A stretch of DNA of 64,000 bases from Setaria digitata (lineage: Eukaryota; Nematoda; Chromadorea; Rhabditida; Setariidae), in assembly GCA_003640385.1 (NCBI GenBank), contig RCAB01000205.1, positions 39,677 through 103,676 on the forward strand, written 5' to 3'. The position numbers were made by a program, and so were the translations under genes. The notes under the pieces are model-generated. The model was not told the origin of the DNA and did not search any database. It saw nothing but the letters and a program-made list of their open reading frames with translations. Shown in pieces: positions 36,954 through 51,000 of this stretch (position 1 is the first letter of the stretch; each line of letters opens with the position of its first letter).

Positions 36954-39900
36954 GTTTGCAATATTTTATTTTTTTTTTTAAATTGATAATTTTTTTGTTT
37001 CATGATTATTTAAAAAAAAAAAAAAAAGGGATAAATTCCTGTAATATTTTTTCAAATTATCAATAGTCTAACATTTTTCCAGAGCCTAATAATCTAAATA
37101 TTTTCGCACATTTGCAGTGACATAGAAATCATTTGTCATTTAAATATATCTGCTACTTGGTATTATTATAAAGTTAAGTTATTACAAAATTGCTGACAAG
37201 CATTGATTCAGTGCACTTTATTTCAATTAATTCTTTGCACTAATTAAAATTAATTTAAAACACTATTCAATCAATTATATTATGCATTAGTATCTATCTA
37301 AATGCACTTTTCACACCGTTTACACTGCTCGTATCATGCTAAATACTTGACTATTTTGGATAAAATTGATAGGAAATGAGAAAAAATTTTTAAAACTGAC
37401 AATAAATTCACTTCACAAAAGATGACAATGTGTAGAAAAATGATATTGAAGTATAAATATCTTTTAATTGGGACTTAATTTTGTGGCTTAAAACATAGAT
37501 CTAGCGAGAAATGAAAAGATAAAAGGACATATCATATGATAAGAAATTGCTGATAATTCATTTGACATGAATTACTTAATATCTTATTTAGCAATAATTT
37601 CTGTACTAATTACCGGAAAAAGATGAATCAAAACTATTAGAATAAGATTGAATCAACACTTTTCAAATTTTAGAAAGCCTATAAATGAAACATAAAATAA
37701 ATCTGATATACTTCAATGATTTGATAAGCAAAATATGCAATTACATATACAAATTTAATTATTTCATTAATTTTCTGCAAAACGTAAAAATCATATATAT
37801 AAACATATATTTTTGCATAAATGTAACTAATGTCAAACAATTGTTTATCAATAATCAATATTAACTAATATTTAAATACTGCTTGCTTGTCACTTCGTTT
37901 TTGCTACTTTGAGCAATGCAAATTAAAATTAAAAAACTGAACGAAAAAGTGATAAGAAAATGATATGATCTTATCAGCTCGATAAGATACCAATGGAATA
38001 GATAGAAGATTCCAAAGAATCGTAGTAACAGTAGTAATAATAGTATTGCATATGATGATGATATGGCGTGCAGTAAGGTTGCATTAGGCTCAAATGCAAG
38101 AGGAGGATAGAAATTGAGGACATAACAATTTTTGAACATCACGAAATATTGCCTGACTGCAAAAACCTCAAAGAATTATTGTCATCAACTCATAGCAACA
38201 TTTTTATTTTAGTCCTTGTTGTTATTGTTATCATTGCTATTGTCAATTACAATAACTATTGTAGCAGTAATTATTCTCTCATTAATAAGGAGAATGACGA
38301 TTTAATAGTTGCTCGTCATTTTGTATTAGTAATAATTCACTTACAAATTCATACATTAACAGATAAATTTAAACAAAAAAAAAAAAAAAGAAAAAAATCT
38401 TGCAATTTCTGCAATAGTAATTGTCGCACAGTAATAATAGTAATTACCCAAATACAGTAATAGTTGTTTACTTGCAGATTTGTGACAGCAATTCTTCTTA
38501 CTGAGAGAAATTAACAATGCTTGTAGTAGGAATAATAGTTATTGATGATAATTCATCACCAGTAGCAGTTCTACAGTAATAGCTCATTCACAAATCTACG
38601 ACAGTAATTTTCTTGCAGAAAAGTAGGAATGGTAGTTGTTAATGATGATCCGCAGCTACTGTAATGGTAATAGTTCATGTAATTGCAGTAATAGCAATAG
38701 CCCATTTTTAATCATATCATTAGTTGTTAATGATAGTTAAGTTTTACTTGTTGTAGTGGCAATTTTTATATTGGCAATTAATAACAGTAATAATGGTAGC
38801 TCATATGCAAATATTACTGTAATAATTCTTGGAGCAACAGCAATAACAGTAATAGCCTTTGTCACAAATGTAGTAATAGATCAGTTGCTGCTGTTGCAGT
38901 AGTAATTACAATAGCAGCAACTAACGGTAATAATAACAGTTGAGCAAATACAGTAACAGTTTAGTTACAAATCTGTGACAGTAATTTTCTTGTGGCGACA
39001 TGGAGTAACATTGGTTGCATTTAATGTAAATACAGTAAATTATTCAGTTATAATTATTGCAAGCAAAAGTAGCAATCATTTTACGAGTAATCATTGTAGT
39101 AGTAATTTTTAGGGCAATAAAAACAGTGGCATAATTCTTGCAATTACAAAAGCATTAATGATAGCAGCTGCCCTAATTAATTATAGCTAAGAATTTACAG
39201 AGCTTAAACAAAGTATTAGTAGTTCTAATGAGTGTCTTAGTTACTGTGGCAAAATCTGCTGGCAATTACTATTGTAGCAGAAAATAATTTTGGTAGTAAC
39301 TAACTATTATAATAATCATGTATTTACATGTTCTACTCTACACAATTTTCACATTTGTTATTGTCAGTGATAAGATTTGCAAAAAGTTTTGATTTATTCA
39401 ATAATTATTTTCTCAAAATTATGTATTTAATTTGTAACAACTGATGATGAGGAGGCTATTGTAATGTGCATCTTGTGCATGCTTATTTTGTAACCTCAAA
39501 ATTTCCAGGATATTAATTGATTTGGAAGCGATAATTAATTATACGCTATCATTGTAAAAAATTTTTTCAAAATAATTTTAAAAAGTTAAATTAAACAAGA
39601 TTATTCTTTGCTTTTTTTTTTTTTCATCGATTAAGAATGGAGGAAAATTTTTAATTGCTTTAGTTATGCATGCAGAACTCTGCAAGAATGAATGATTAAA
39701 TGAAATTGATAATGAAAATAGCTTTGAAATAAAAAAAAAAAAAAGAAAAAAAAAACGAAAAAATTGGTAGTCATGAAAACTAATCAGACTATTTGAGAAT
39801 AATGCTTTACTTATGTTGATAAATGTTACAGCATTTCAGCATTTTTCCACTTCTTAAAACTGATTTTTTTTTTTTTTTACATTATTTCACTTTTTTTTTC

Positions 39901-41651
39901 CATATATTTTATTCAGATTTTTAATCGTTAATATAATGCAAACTCATTATTTGAAGCAATCACTTCTCAATTAAATATGAGCATCAAGTTTTTGCACAAA
40001 TTGATTGTGAATTTTATTAATAATATCTAAAAAAATTTTTTTTTGAAAAATTTTAATATTATGCAAAATTTAATAATTTTAAAACTTAGTGAAAGAAAAA
40101 AAAAATTGTTACTACAGATAAATTTTAAATGAAACAATAGATACAATGAACATGGAAAATCTCTAATATTTAACTCTAGATTATAATCGTAACGTCAGAG
40201 CCCCAGTAAAAATAAAATTTGTATTAAAGTTGTCCTCAGATACCTCAACATCTATAAATATTATCATCAACCAGTACTTGACCTTTCTTATTCATAAGTA
40301 ATTTTTTTTTTTTTTTTTCAAATTTCATATATAATATTGCAATATGGTCAAGCAAATTAGTATTTGCAGAAATAATTACTTTCTTATTCAAACAGGCTAA
40401 TTACTTTCTACTGTGGCCATAAGGAGTAAACCTTTCGAATAGCCACTTCGCTACCATAATTTTCTTAGTTTGTGAAGAAAAGAAAATAAATTAGCATTCA
40501 TTCAAGAAGCAAATTTCAAATAATTATTCTTTCCCATCTCCTATTTATGGTATTTTAATATTTAAGAAAGAATAAAAATAATGCATAAGTATTTAAAAAA
40601 ATACTTATAGCAAATTTTACTGTCTCAATTTTTGGGTATAAAATTATATATTTCGCATTCATTTGTTATGGAAAATATGAATATTTTAAAAGAAAGCAAA
40701 TAAAAAAAAAATAAACTTTTTAAAATGACAATTTTAAATCACCGAAATACTACAAAAATTATCACAAAAATTGACATTTAAATGTATGAAATCAAAAATT
40801 AAATACTTCAAAATTTGGTTTTAAAAACTATTCGAATGATTTTTATATGCATCGTAATTTGTAAAAATATCATTATATATGATGCGGTATATGATATGAT
40901 ATGATATGATATGATATATGACGTGTTTCCTAGTATGGTACACATTACGTACGTGGCACATAGCATGATCAATAACACGTAATATGGTGTATAACACGGG
41001 TTATGGTATATGGTATGTGTTATGGTAGATCGTACGCATCTTGTTAAAGAAATATGTATCGTGATATATGACAAGCATTATCGTATATGATATGATATAT
41101 GACACTTTTCGTAGTATATAGCACAATAGTAACACGTAAAATGGCGTATAACACGTGTTACAGTATATGGCACGTGTTCTGGTAAGTCTCACATACTGCA
41201 ATGAGTAAAAACGTGGTTATCATACGTGTTATGATATTATATATGTATCATATCATAATATTATCGTGACACAATATTTCTTTACATGTAATTTAAATTG
41301 ATTCGATTTTTTTTTTTTTTTTTTATATATAAGCTTTGAAACATAAATAAATATTTTTTTTTTTTGCTGAAAAATCATTTTCAGTTTAATTAAAACCAGA
41401 TAAAGACGAATTCTAAAGCGAAGAAAAACAAAAAAGTAAGTTACTCGAAGTGAGATGAACAAGATTTGAGGAATTGAAATTCTGGATATCTCGATCTTGC
41501 CTGAATTAGAATATTAATACACAAATATCCATCTATCTGATCATTATTAGCCTCTCTTATTATTTATCCTTTTTTTTTTTTTTTTCTCGTTTATTTGCCA
41601 GTTAGATATCATCGAAAACCTTTTTAAAACTTAGCATTGTTCAGTAATAAC

Positions 41652-41684
<33 letters not shown>

Positions 41685-44600
41685 TCAAACACTTTTTCAA
41701 TCATAAATCATTGACAAAAATACACACTAAAAGATTGGAACAAATTTCAATTTCAGGCATAAAATTGTAAACAATTAATATCGAAAATTATCTAAGATGT
41801 ACTGAAAATAATTGTAAATTTTGAAGAAAGCATGATGAATTCAATTTCCATAAAACACGCTATGCATGCAATTCCGATTCAAGCATTTGGACACAGGAAG
41901 AAATTGGAAAAGAGCTAAATGGAAGCATTGGAAAGAAACGATATATTAATTAATAATTAATTACCAAGCCAACTAACTATTATTGCTGTACATTTTTATT
42001 GACCATAAAATGTGCTCATCTTTTCTCTTGTCTGAAGGAAGAGTAGCAGCTGTTGAATGAATGTTTGACTACCGTAGTAGCATGAAAATGTCAGTTAAAT
42101 TTTTGAGAAATAGTGTGAATTTCATGGAGATGTAAGAATTGTTGAATGATAAATTTGAAATCCATTAAATGAAATGAAATCAATTCAGTTTTGCTACTGA
42201 GAGAAGAACATTTATCATTGCAAATTGTTTCGTTCATTTTTCGCTTAATCAACAGCCATTTTGTTTGTAATTAAAATAAATTTTATGCAAAATATGAAGA
42301 TAATTTAGGAATTGGAAAAGTAATATTTCTACTAAATAACTGCAATCTGAAATTAAAAATTAGAAGTTCAGCAATAGATAGGATATGTTCAGTTTCAATA
42401 ATAGACAGTGGAAAATTAGAACTGCTAATAAATAATTAAATTTAATAACTTGAAATTAAAAAAAAAAAAAAAAAAACTAGCATTTCTAATAAGTCTAAAA
42501 GTTTGTCAAACAGCGATTGGAATTTGAAATTTTTAATGAATTTACAAATGCTGTGATTAAATTGGAAGAGATTGAAATATAATTATTTCAGCGTACGTGA
42601 AGCATCTAAACCAGGCCTTACAACAAATCCAAGTAAAAGACATCGTGAACGATTAAACAGTGAATTGGAAATTGTTGCTGCATTATTACCATATGAACAA
42701 AATATTATTTCAAGGTTAATTTTTAATTTTGAAATTTATGCATTTTTAGTATTAGTAAAATTACCAATTATTTTAAATATTAGAGAAATTATAGCAAGAA
42801 AATTAACACGTAATCAACGTGTAATTAATTAGATCATGTTCAAGAGTACAAATGGATTACCATATTATAGTAATTTTTTATTTTTTTTTTACTTTTTTTT
42901 TAATACTTAAATGAAATTAATATAATACATACAAAAGTAACGCTTGAGAAAAAGTAATCTTTCTCGGAAATGATCAAAAACTGCTGATCCAAATTATTTT
43001 CCTGGAAATATATCACTGAGTGCTTGCGGGAAAATATCTCGGTTGAAACTCTCGAATTTCTTTGATGCCATCATTATGTAATTATAAAATGCATATAGAC
43101 AATAACTTTTAAATTAGTAAATTTTAAAAAATTACGATTAAGATGATGATCTTAAGTAGTTTATTTTATTTTTTTAAGGAAAACAAAATATTGTGAAGCA
43201 AAAGCAAAATAATCAAAAAGTTTTATGAAATGATTTCAGTCATAACAAAAAGTTTTCATCATTTATTTAGAAATATTCTGCTAGTTGTCTTGAGAGACTG
43301 TTCGATTAATTTTAATTAACACAAGATTTCGTAATTAATTACTGGTGATTATTATAAATGACACAATTTGGTGCATGAAGTTTTTTTTTTTTTTTAAAAA
43401 AAAGAAATTTTTCATTCCTCTTTCTTTTTTTTTTTTAATCCTTTAACTTAAGTTTTTAAAAACTTTTCTAAAATGTACATTAAAATTTACACTTCCTTTC
43501 AAATTTTTCTGGTATTTCAGGCTTGACAAACTTAGCGTATTACGATTAGCAGTTAGTTATTTACAGATCAAGGCGCATTTTCAAGGTAATCATAATTTTT
43601 TTTTTTTTTTTCCTTTTTAAATGTGCTTAACTTTAATATATTTATTATAATTAATTACTGCGAATATTTTGTGAAGTAATTTAGAAAAAAAAAAAAGCAG
43701 CTACTCAACAATTACATAATTAATGAATGTTAACGATAAATTATGTTTACCAATTTTTTTCTTTTTACACCTTCTTCTTTCGTCATTCCATTTTTTGTTT
43801 AATTAAATAAAAAATAATGAGCAATAGTGATTTTTTTTTTTTTTTTTTTTACTTTTTTCTTTGAGCGCTTTCATCGAGCATATGGTAAATGATGCAATTT
43901 ATGTAGAAAATGTAATTTAAAACTATTGTTTAAGTATTTGGCGGAAGGCTTTTTTAATTATTCATTTGTTGACGGTATGGATAGAATGCTTTTTTTTTGT
44001 AAATGATAATATCATATGTTCGCAAATGATAAATGATAACTGCAGGCTAAAGTTTACTTCAAATATTCATGTTATTTTAAATTTTAACAAAAATTAAAAT
44101 TTTTCTTTAGATTCTTTTTTATTTTAAATTCCCACAAAAATTTCTAGTTCCTTTGAGAAATTTTTAATTTCTGTTTTTTTTTTTTTTTTTTTTTTCACAA
44201 TTTTTGGCAAAAATTATTTCAGATAAGTGAAAAAGAAAAGCTTTCTTAGATGATGTACGATACGTGTGATGAAGTTTTTGCAATAAATTGGAAAATAAAA
44301 AATTCCAAAAAAGTAATAATAATTAATTTTAATTATATTCAATAGTTAAAAGTTACTTCAGCATATGACGTACATTTTATCCACCAGTTTAGAGATAGTA
44401 CATTTAAATTAAATTTACAAAACCGTTAATTCAGCTATTTGATTAATGAATTACTAACAAAAAAGGAAAAAGAAAAATTCATATTTTGGATTAAAATTTT
44501 TAATTTAGTGAAAAAAAAGAATGAAAAAATCGAACTAAAATAAAACATTATTGAATTACTTCGAAAATCTATATTTTGATTTTTTTGAAAATTAGGAAAA

Positions 44601-45026
44601 CAAATTTCAACTGGCCTAACTAAAAAAATCAACAAAAAAAAAAAAAAAAAAAAAAAAACGGAAGATTTAATTTTTGAATTAAAAAATGATCGAATTTTCA
44701 TCGTCACAAGAAAAAAGAGAACAACGCATAGAATTTGTTCTCGAATGAAATTTTGATTTCTAATACTACACCTGCTCTCCAATATTTCTGATACCTTCAA
44801 GAATTGCTTGCTCAGTGATGCATAGAAAAGATATGATTAGTCTTATAAGGTGATTTAAGCGTATAATTAAGTATTTAATTACTGACTATTGCATAAATCA
44901 ATCATCTGTGGCTGAACTATTTTCATTTTCGCGCATCCAGCATATAAAGATTAGAAAAATGCATGCATAAATAAATTAAAAAAAAAAAAAAATTGTGCAT
45001 TTTCCTAGTAACTTTACATTTTTCAA

Positions 45027-45057
<31 letters not shown>

Positions 45058-48000
45058 CGAAGAGAAATAATTAAATTGAGCATGTTGCAAATTTTTGAAT
45101 AAAATTTTCGATTCTACAAATATTTGGTTACAATTGATCAAATTTCTTCAATTAATCAAAATTTTCACATTAATTTTAAAGGTCAGTATTGGAAAAAATT
45201 AAAAATGATGTCCAAAATTTTCATTTTTTCCTCTGTTTTTGTCTTATTAGATGTTTTGAAATAATATGAAATAAATATCAAAAAATAAAACCAAAATATT
45301 TTCGTAAAATTTTTGGAAAAAAAAAACAATTTAAAATTTGAAATTTTTCTCAAAGAAAAAACAGCTTAAATTGCTTGCAAGAAATAGAAAATTTTTCTTA
45401 CTGTAAGTTCCAACCAGTTATCCTTTCGTTTTTTCCTTACTTTATTTTGAAATAATTCATATTGAGCAAAAAAAAAAGTCATAAATTTAATAACATGTTT
45501 GTCGGCTTACTGCTATATTTTAAGTTTATCATTTTGATACCGTGTTATTATCCATTTCCTTTTATAATTCGAATATTCGGGAAAAAATATTAAGCATTAA
45601 CAAAAATGCATAACAGACCTCATCAAAATTTTCAGATAAAAAAAGAAAAAAAAAAACTTCTTTATTTAGCATGGAAATAGCATAGTATTTGAAAATGAAA
45701 AAAAAAAAAAAAATTTAGCAATTATTATCCCAATGAAATTTTTTTTTTTAAATTATTAGCTCTTTTAATTAGTCATTTCAATTTCTATTTATTTTAATCA
45801 ATACACATAATATAATGAGCAAAATGACAATCAATTCTATGACTGAATATTGCAATTAATTACCATAGCAGTTAATTATCAAAGTTGTAAGCAAACAACA
45901 ATAATGGATTCAAATACTTAATTTTTTACTTCTTCATCTTCTTCAAAAGCTTGATAGTTAATATATTTTACTATTTTTTGCAACCACTAATTCCTTACTT
46001 ATTCATTCAATAACATCTTAATTACCTGCCCAATCTACCCATCAACATTAATAATTACTGCTATTTGATAAATCATTCAGTTCACACTTTATTTTAATTC
46101 TACTTATCTAATTATTATCTATATCATTTTCTGAAAGATTACTGACCAAATTATTTTATTTATGAACCGAAGAAAAAAAAAAAAAAATAAAAAAGGAATG
46201 AATATTATCAATTAACAGATTGTGCTGTATCTATTGATTTAACATTGCACACACTGTATGATAATCTTTATCAAATGTTTTGACAGAATAGTGACATTTG
46301 ATGTGACAAATGGAAAGTTATCAGAGGATGGGAATGAATGAATTCATTGTTACTTAAGCGATTTTAGTACAGTACCATATATATTGAGATGATTAGATTG
46401 ACGATGGAAGGTTTCATGTCAAGTTAATAATCAGTAACAAAACATATCACATGAAACTTTAGTTTAGACTAACCTATAATTAATGCATAGCTTTGTGATA
46501 CTTAATTGACAAGTGGTTTAATGTTTGCATGAAATTTGAGAAATTGTTTTGCGGGAAAAAGCGAGAAAATCACTTTTTTTCGGTTTTTTTTTTTTGCGCA
46601 AAATTATTCTATTAAGATTATTAAAAAAAAAAAAAAACGAAAAAAAGGATACAAAATGGTTGTTACATTGCATTTACAAATTATAAATTTCAATTCTCAC
46701 ATAATTTACGCATTTACTGTTTACTTTTAACAAAAGCAAAATGTTACACGTTTATTTACGCGTGTATTACACGTTTATTTACGCGTGTGTTACACGTTTA
46801 TTACAGCATGCTTACATCGATACATTGCAAATTTTCCGTTTGCATTCGCTCACAGTTATCCGTTTATACTAAACAAGACGAGAACGACAGAGACGACAAC
46901 AGCAGAAGCAGCAACAACAACAACAACAACAACAGCAACAACAACAACAACAACAGTTCCGTACGGTGGTGGCATTCCAACCGGAATTCATTACAGTTCC
47001 GGACAATCACTTATCGACCCAAATGAATATGATTTTGAGAGTATGGCTCTAAAGGTTAATTTTCTTTTCCTTTTTTTTTTTTTTTTTCTTGAAATTTTAA
47101 ATTTAATATTTAAAATATAAGCAGAAAAAAAAATAATGGATATTAATTATAAATATCTATTTAAAACAATTTAACTTCTTATTTTGATATACTATAATTT
47201 CGACTTTCAGTTTCTGCAATTTACTAATTTTAAATTTGCTTATTTGTATCAATTTATATATTGTCAATTTTTTTTGTGCTGCAATAATTTTTTAATCAGG
47301 GATTTATAACGGTAAATAAATTTTTAATAAATATTGCTTGGTTTTATAAGAATTTTTAGGCACTTGGTGGCTTTATTCTGATATTGAATGAAAATGGTGA
47401 TATCTATTATGTATCAGAAAATATTGAAACATATCTTGGTTTTCATCAGGTAATTAAAAAGAAAATTTAGGGAAGAAATTTTTTATATTAAATTCTTCCT
47501 CCTAAACACTGCAAATAACATTAGTTCATTTGATATATTTTAATTTTTGATAAATTTTTTAACTAAATAAAAATTTTACACTGTAAATTTCCTATTAATT
47601 TTTTTTGCCTTGACGATTTAATAAATTAAACAAAAAATCAATTTGTATCAAAATTTCGCACTGAGAAATGATAAAATGATAATGAAAAGCTGGTTACAAT
47701 AGTGTCCATCTGCTAAATAAAAGTATTGAATTGGCCTAGAATTTTTTATAAATAACTCGATAATATATGATTATTATCAGTGCTATCATTAACCAATTAA
47801 TCAATTAAAATATCACTGTTCTTTCAAAATCTAATCAATTGTTGCTCATTGTTTAATGTATCCATGCAGTCAGATATCCTACATCAACCACTCTATGAAA
47901 TGATACATTCGGAAGATCGGGAAGATATCAAATTACAGTTGGCGTGGAATTATAACGTACCACTTCACGTAACCTGTTTACAAGATATTCTTACACCTAG

Positions 48001-51000
48001 TACGAAATACTTTTGCACAATTACAATTTTAATTATAATTATTGCGCAAATTAAATTACAAATTTCATTCTTTATACTATCAATAAATATTGCATATAAA
48101 AACAATAAAATTTTTTAATTGTTTCTTCCCGATTATTTCGTCTTTTTTTTTTTCGTAAATTTTTCAATTACATCTCTGAAATATTAAATATTTCTTAGGA
48201 TGATTTTAATTTCGTTTTCATTTTTTATTTTTCAGGTGGTATGCCTTATTTGGAACGAAATGTTAATGCACGATTTCGTTGTCTATTGGATAATACCTGC
48301 GGTTTTTTGGTTCCTTTTTTTTGTCTGTCTTTTTTTTTGCAATTTTTCGTACTTTATAATTACTATTTTGTCAATTTAAATTTAAGTATGGATGAAATAA
48401 ATTTTAATTAATATATATATATATATATATATGGGAAATATTGTTAGACATAATCTGAGTTCAAAAACATAACCCTGAAATGAATAATTTCCCTTAATAA
48501 TTATTAAATTATCATAACTTAAAAACATAAACTTACTCGTAATAATTAGTGTACTTAAAATACAATTGTAGTGACAATTATCTCAATTTGCGATAATTAA
48601 TTTAAGGTATTATTAAACGTAAAAAAAGCAGATGTAAGATATAAGTTACAGGATATTTAATATCATGCTCATTATCAGTTGTTTATTTAGTAGAAGTTAT
48701 TGCTATCAGTAAATAGACCATGAAAATATCAGATGATAAAAACATTTACTAATTGTTTATTATTGTCAAATTAAAACTGATCTCCGGTTTTTCCTTTTTT
48801 TTTTTTTTTTCATTAATTATGGTTAATTATAGAGGATAGACGTACGTGGAAAGTTGATGAGTCTTCACGGTCTACCACATTCTTATGTATTAAACAGGGT
48901 TGAATCTCATTCTTCTAATAATATTGTTCTTGGTTTGGTTGCTATTTGCAGGTACGATACATTTGACATTTTAAACATTTTTTTTTCTTCTTCTTAAACA
49001 ATTATCCGATTTCAATTATTTATCAGCTACATTTATCATTCAGTTTCTTATCATTTCATTGAATGTTCCAAATTATAATGGAAATATCCGAAAACATTCG
49101 CTGCAATTTTAATGAATTTTATTTTTTTTTTTTTTAATTGGTAATTAAATACTACTCAATTTAGTCCATTTGTTCCACCGAATGTTGCCGATCAGCAGCA
49201 AATGGATGATCCAATCCTGAAAACCAAACATTCTCTCGATTTTACGCTTGTTTCTACGGATAATCGGATGAAGTTTGTGCTTTTTAATTTTTATAAAAAA
49301 AAAATTTATCCAATTTTTTTTTCACTTTTCATTTCTTTCAATTCAATAATTATTTGACATTTTTAGAGCTTTATTAGAATTAGACGATACAAATTTGCCA
49401 CACAGTTTTTACAGTCTTGTTCATGTTGATGATGCAATATGCATCGCTGAAGCACACAAAGAAGGTTTATTTTAATTCTTTAAAGAAAAAAAAAAATATT
49501 ATTATTGGAAAAGAATTAATTTTAAATTCAAAATTCAATTCCTGATATTATAGATTTAACAGTTCTTTCATCTTTTTATGCATTTGATTCATCGGAAGCT
49601 ATAACCTTTTATAGAAATAAAAAAAAAAAAAAAAACTACTGATTAACAACCCATCATTATTTTAAATTAGAGTTTTTATATAGATATTTTTGATGCTGAA
49701 AATCTAAGCAATATTCTTTTTTTTTTCTAAAAAAGCTTAATTAATTAAACGGAAAACGAAAAAAAAAATACAACTGAATAAAATTGAGAATTTTATTTTT
49801 TCAGTACGAAGTAAATTTGTTTAGAACACAGAAGAAAAGTATAGTTTATGGTTAAAATTAAAAATCATTATTGCTATAATTTTTACTAAGATGAAGGATT
49901 TCAATTGATAATTTAAAGAAAAAAAAAAAACTTAAAAATAAAACTTCTATTAAATTAGAAATTTCAAAAAATTTCCAGTAGCAAAAAATAGTGCAAGCGG
50001 TATACTAATCTATCGTTTAATAAGTATGCGTAGTCAACGGATTTATTGGATACAGAGTAGTTGCCGGATGTTTTACAAAAACGGTAGACCGGAAACGATT
50101 GGTTTGACGCACCGTCTTTTGACGTAAGTTACTTCACATACATCAATATAAGCATAATTTTTTATATCTTTTATTTTTTTTTTCTTTTTCTTTTTTTGAA
50201 ATTGTTATAATTTTAATACTATCAATTAAAAATGTCTAAAATTGTCAAATAGCATATTAAATGCTTGATAAAATAATGAAAAAAAAATAAATAAATAAAA
50301 TGATTTATTAAAAATGTATTTTTGTTTTGTTTTTTTTTTTTTTCAAAATAACTCTTTTAGTTCTGCCATTGTAATGAAGTTAATTAACATGAAAAAAGAA
50401 AAAGTTTCATTTTTTCTTTTTTTTTTGAAAATTTTAGTCCTTTTTTTTTTCTCAAACATTCATTTCAAATTGCCTTTCTTTTTTTTGCAAAGTAATTTCA
50501 GTCTTGTTTTATTTCCCATTCATTTCGTTGTTCGATTGTTGGTCACCATGGCAATAAATAATGTGTTTGATAAAGAAAGAAATTTGAAAAATTTTTATTT
50601 CTTTTTTTTTTTTTTTTGCTCTTTTAAATTCATGTAATATGTTAGCATTCAAAATGCAAATAAAATAGTCAATTACAAATATTTTCAGCAATGATTATTT
50701 TAATTAATTTAGTTGAACAGATTAATTGAAGGATTGAAATTTTTATAAATCGAAATTGAAGATAATTTCTTTAGTGAAAGAATGCAAAACCAAAAATTCG
50801 AAATGAATATCAAGAAATTAATTTCTATTTTGCACTATTGAAATAAATATTATTAAGCAAAAAAAAAAAAAAAAGATGCATAAATTTTTTCAAATTTTCA
50901 ATCATTTTTATTGACTTATTAAACAGTTTCACACACATCAAAATGAAATTTTATCATTCCTCACCAATTAGTTCTCAATTAATTTCATTTGCATTGTGAT

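Noticed and set aside
37861..38460. Two frames (minus 37861-38142, plus 38149-38460) in ahr-1 intron 1
   Set aside because: They fall in or beside the repeat field; the low-complexity translation reflects the repeat, not a protein.
40808..41201. Ile/Tyr/Thr-rich minus-strand frames
   Set aside because: Translation of the tandem repeat with the GATAT run; no coding features.
38150..41275. CRISPR-like or integrated-element interpretation of the intron repeats
   Set aside because: Repeats are degenerate and irregularly spaced in a eukaryotic intron; no spacer regularity, cas gene, transposase or reverse transcriptase is present.
44435..45141. Long Phe-rich minus-strand frames in ahr-1 intron 3
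   Set aside because: Produced by A runs read as poly-Phe; the region lies inside a confirmed intron.
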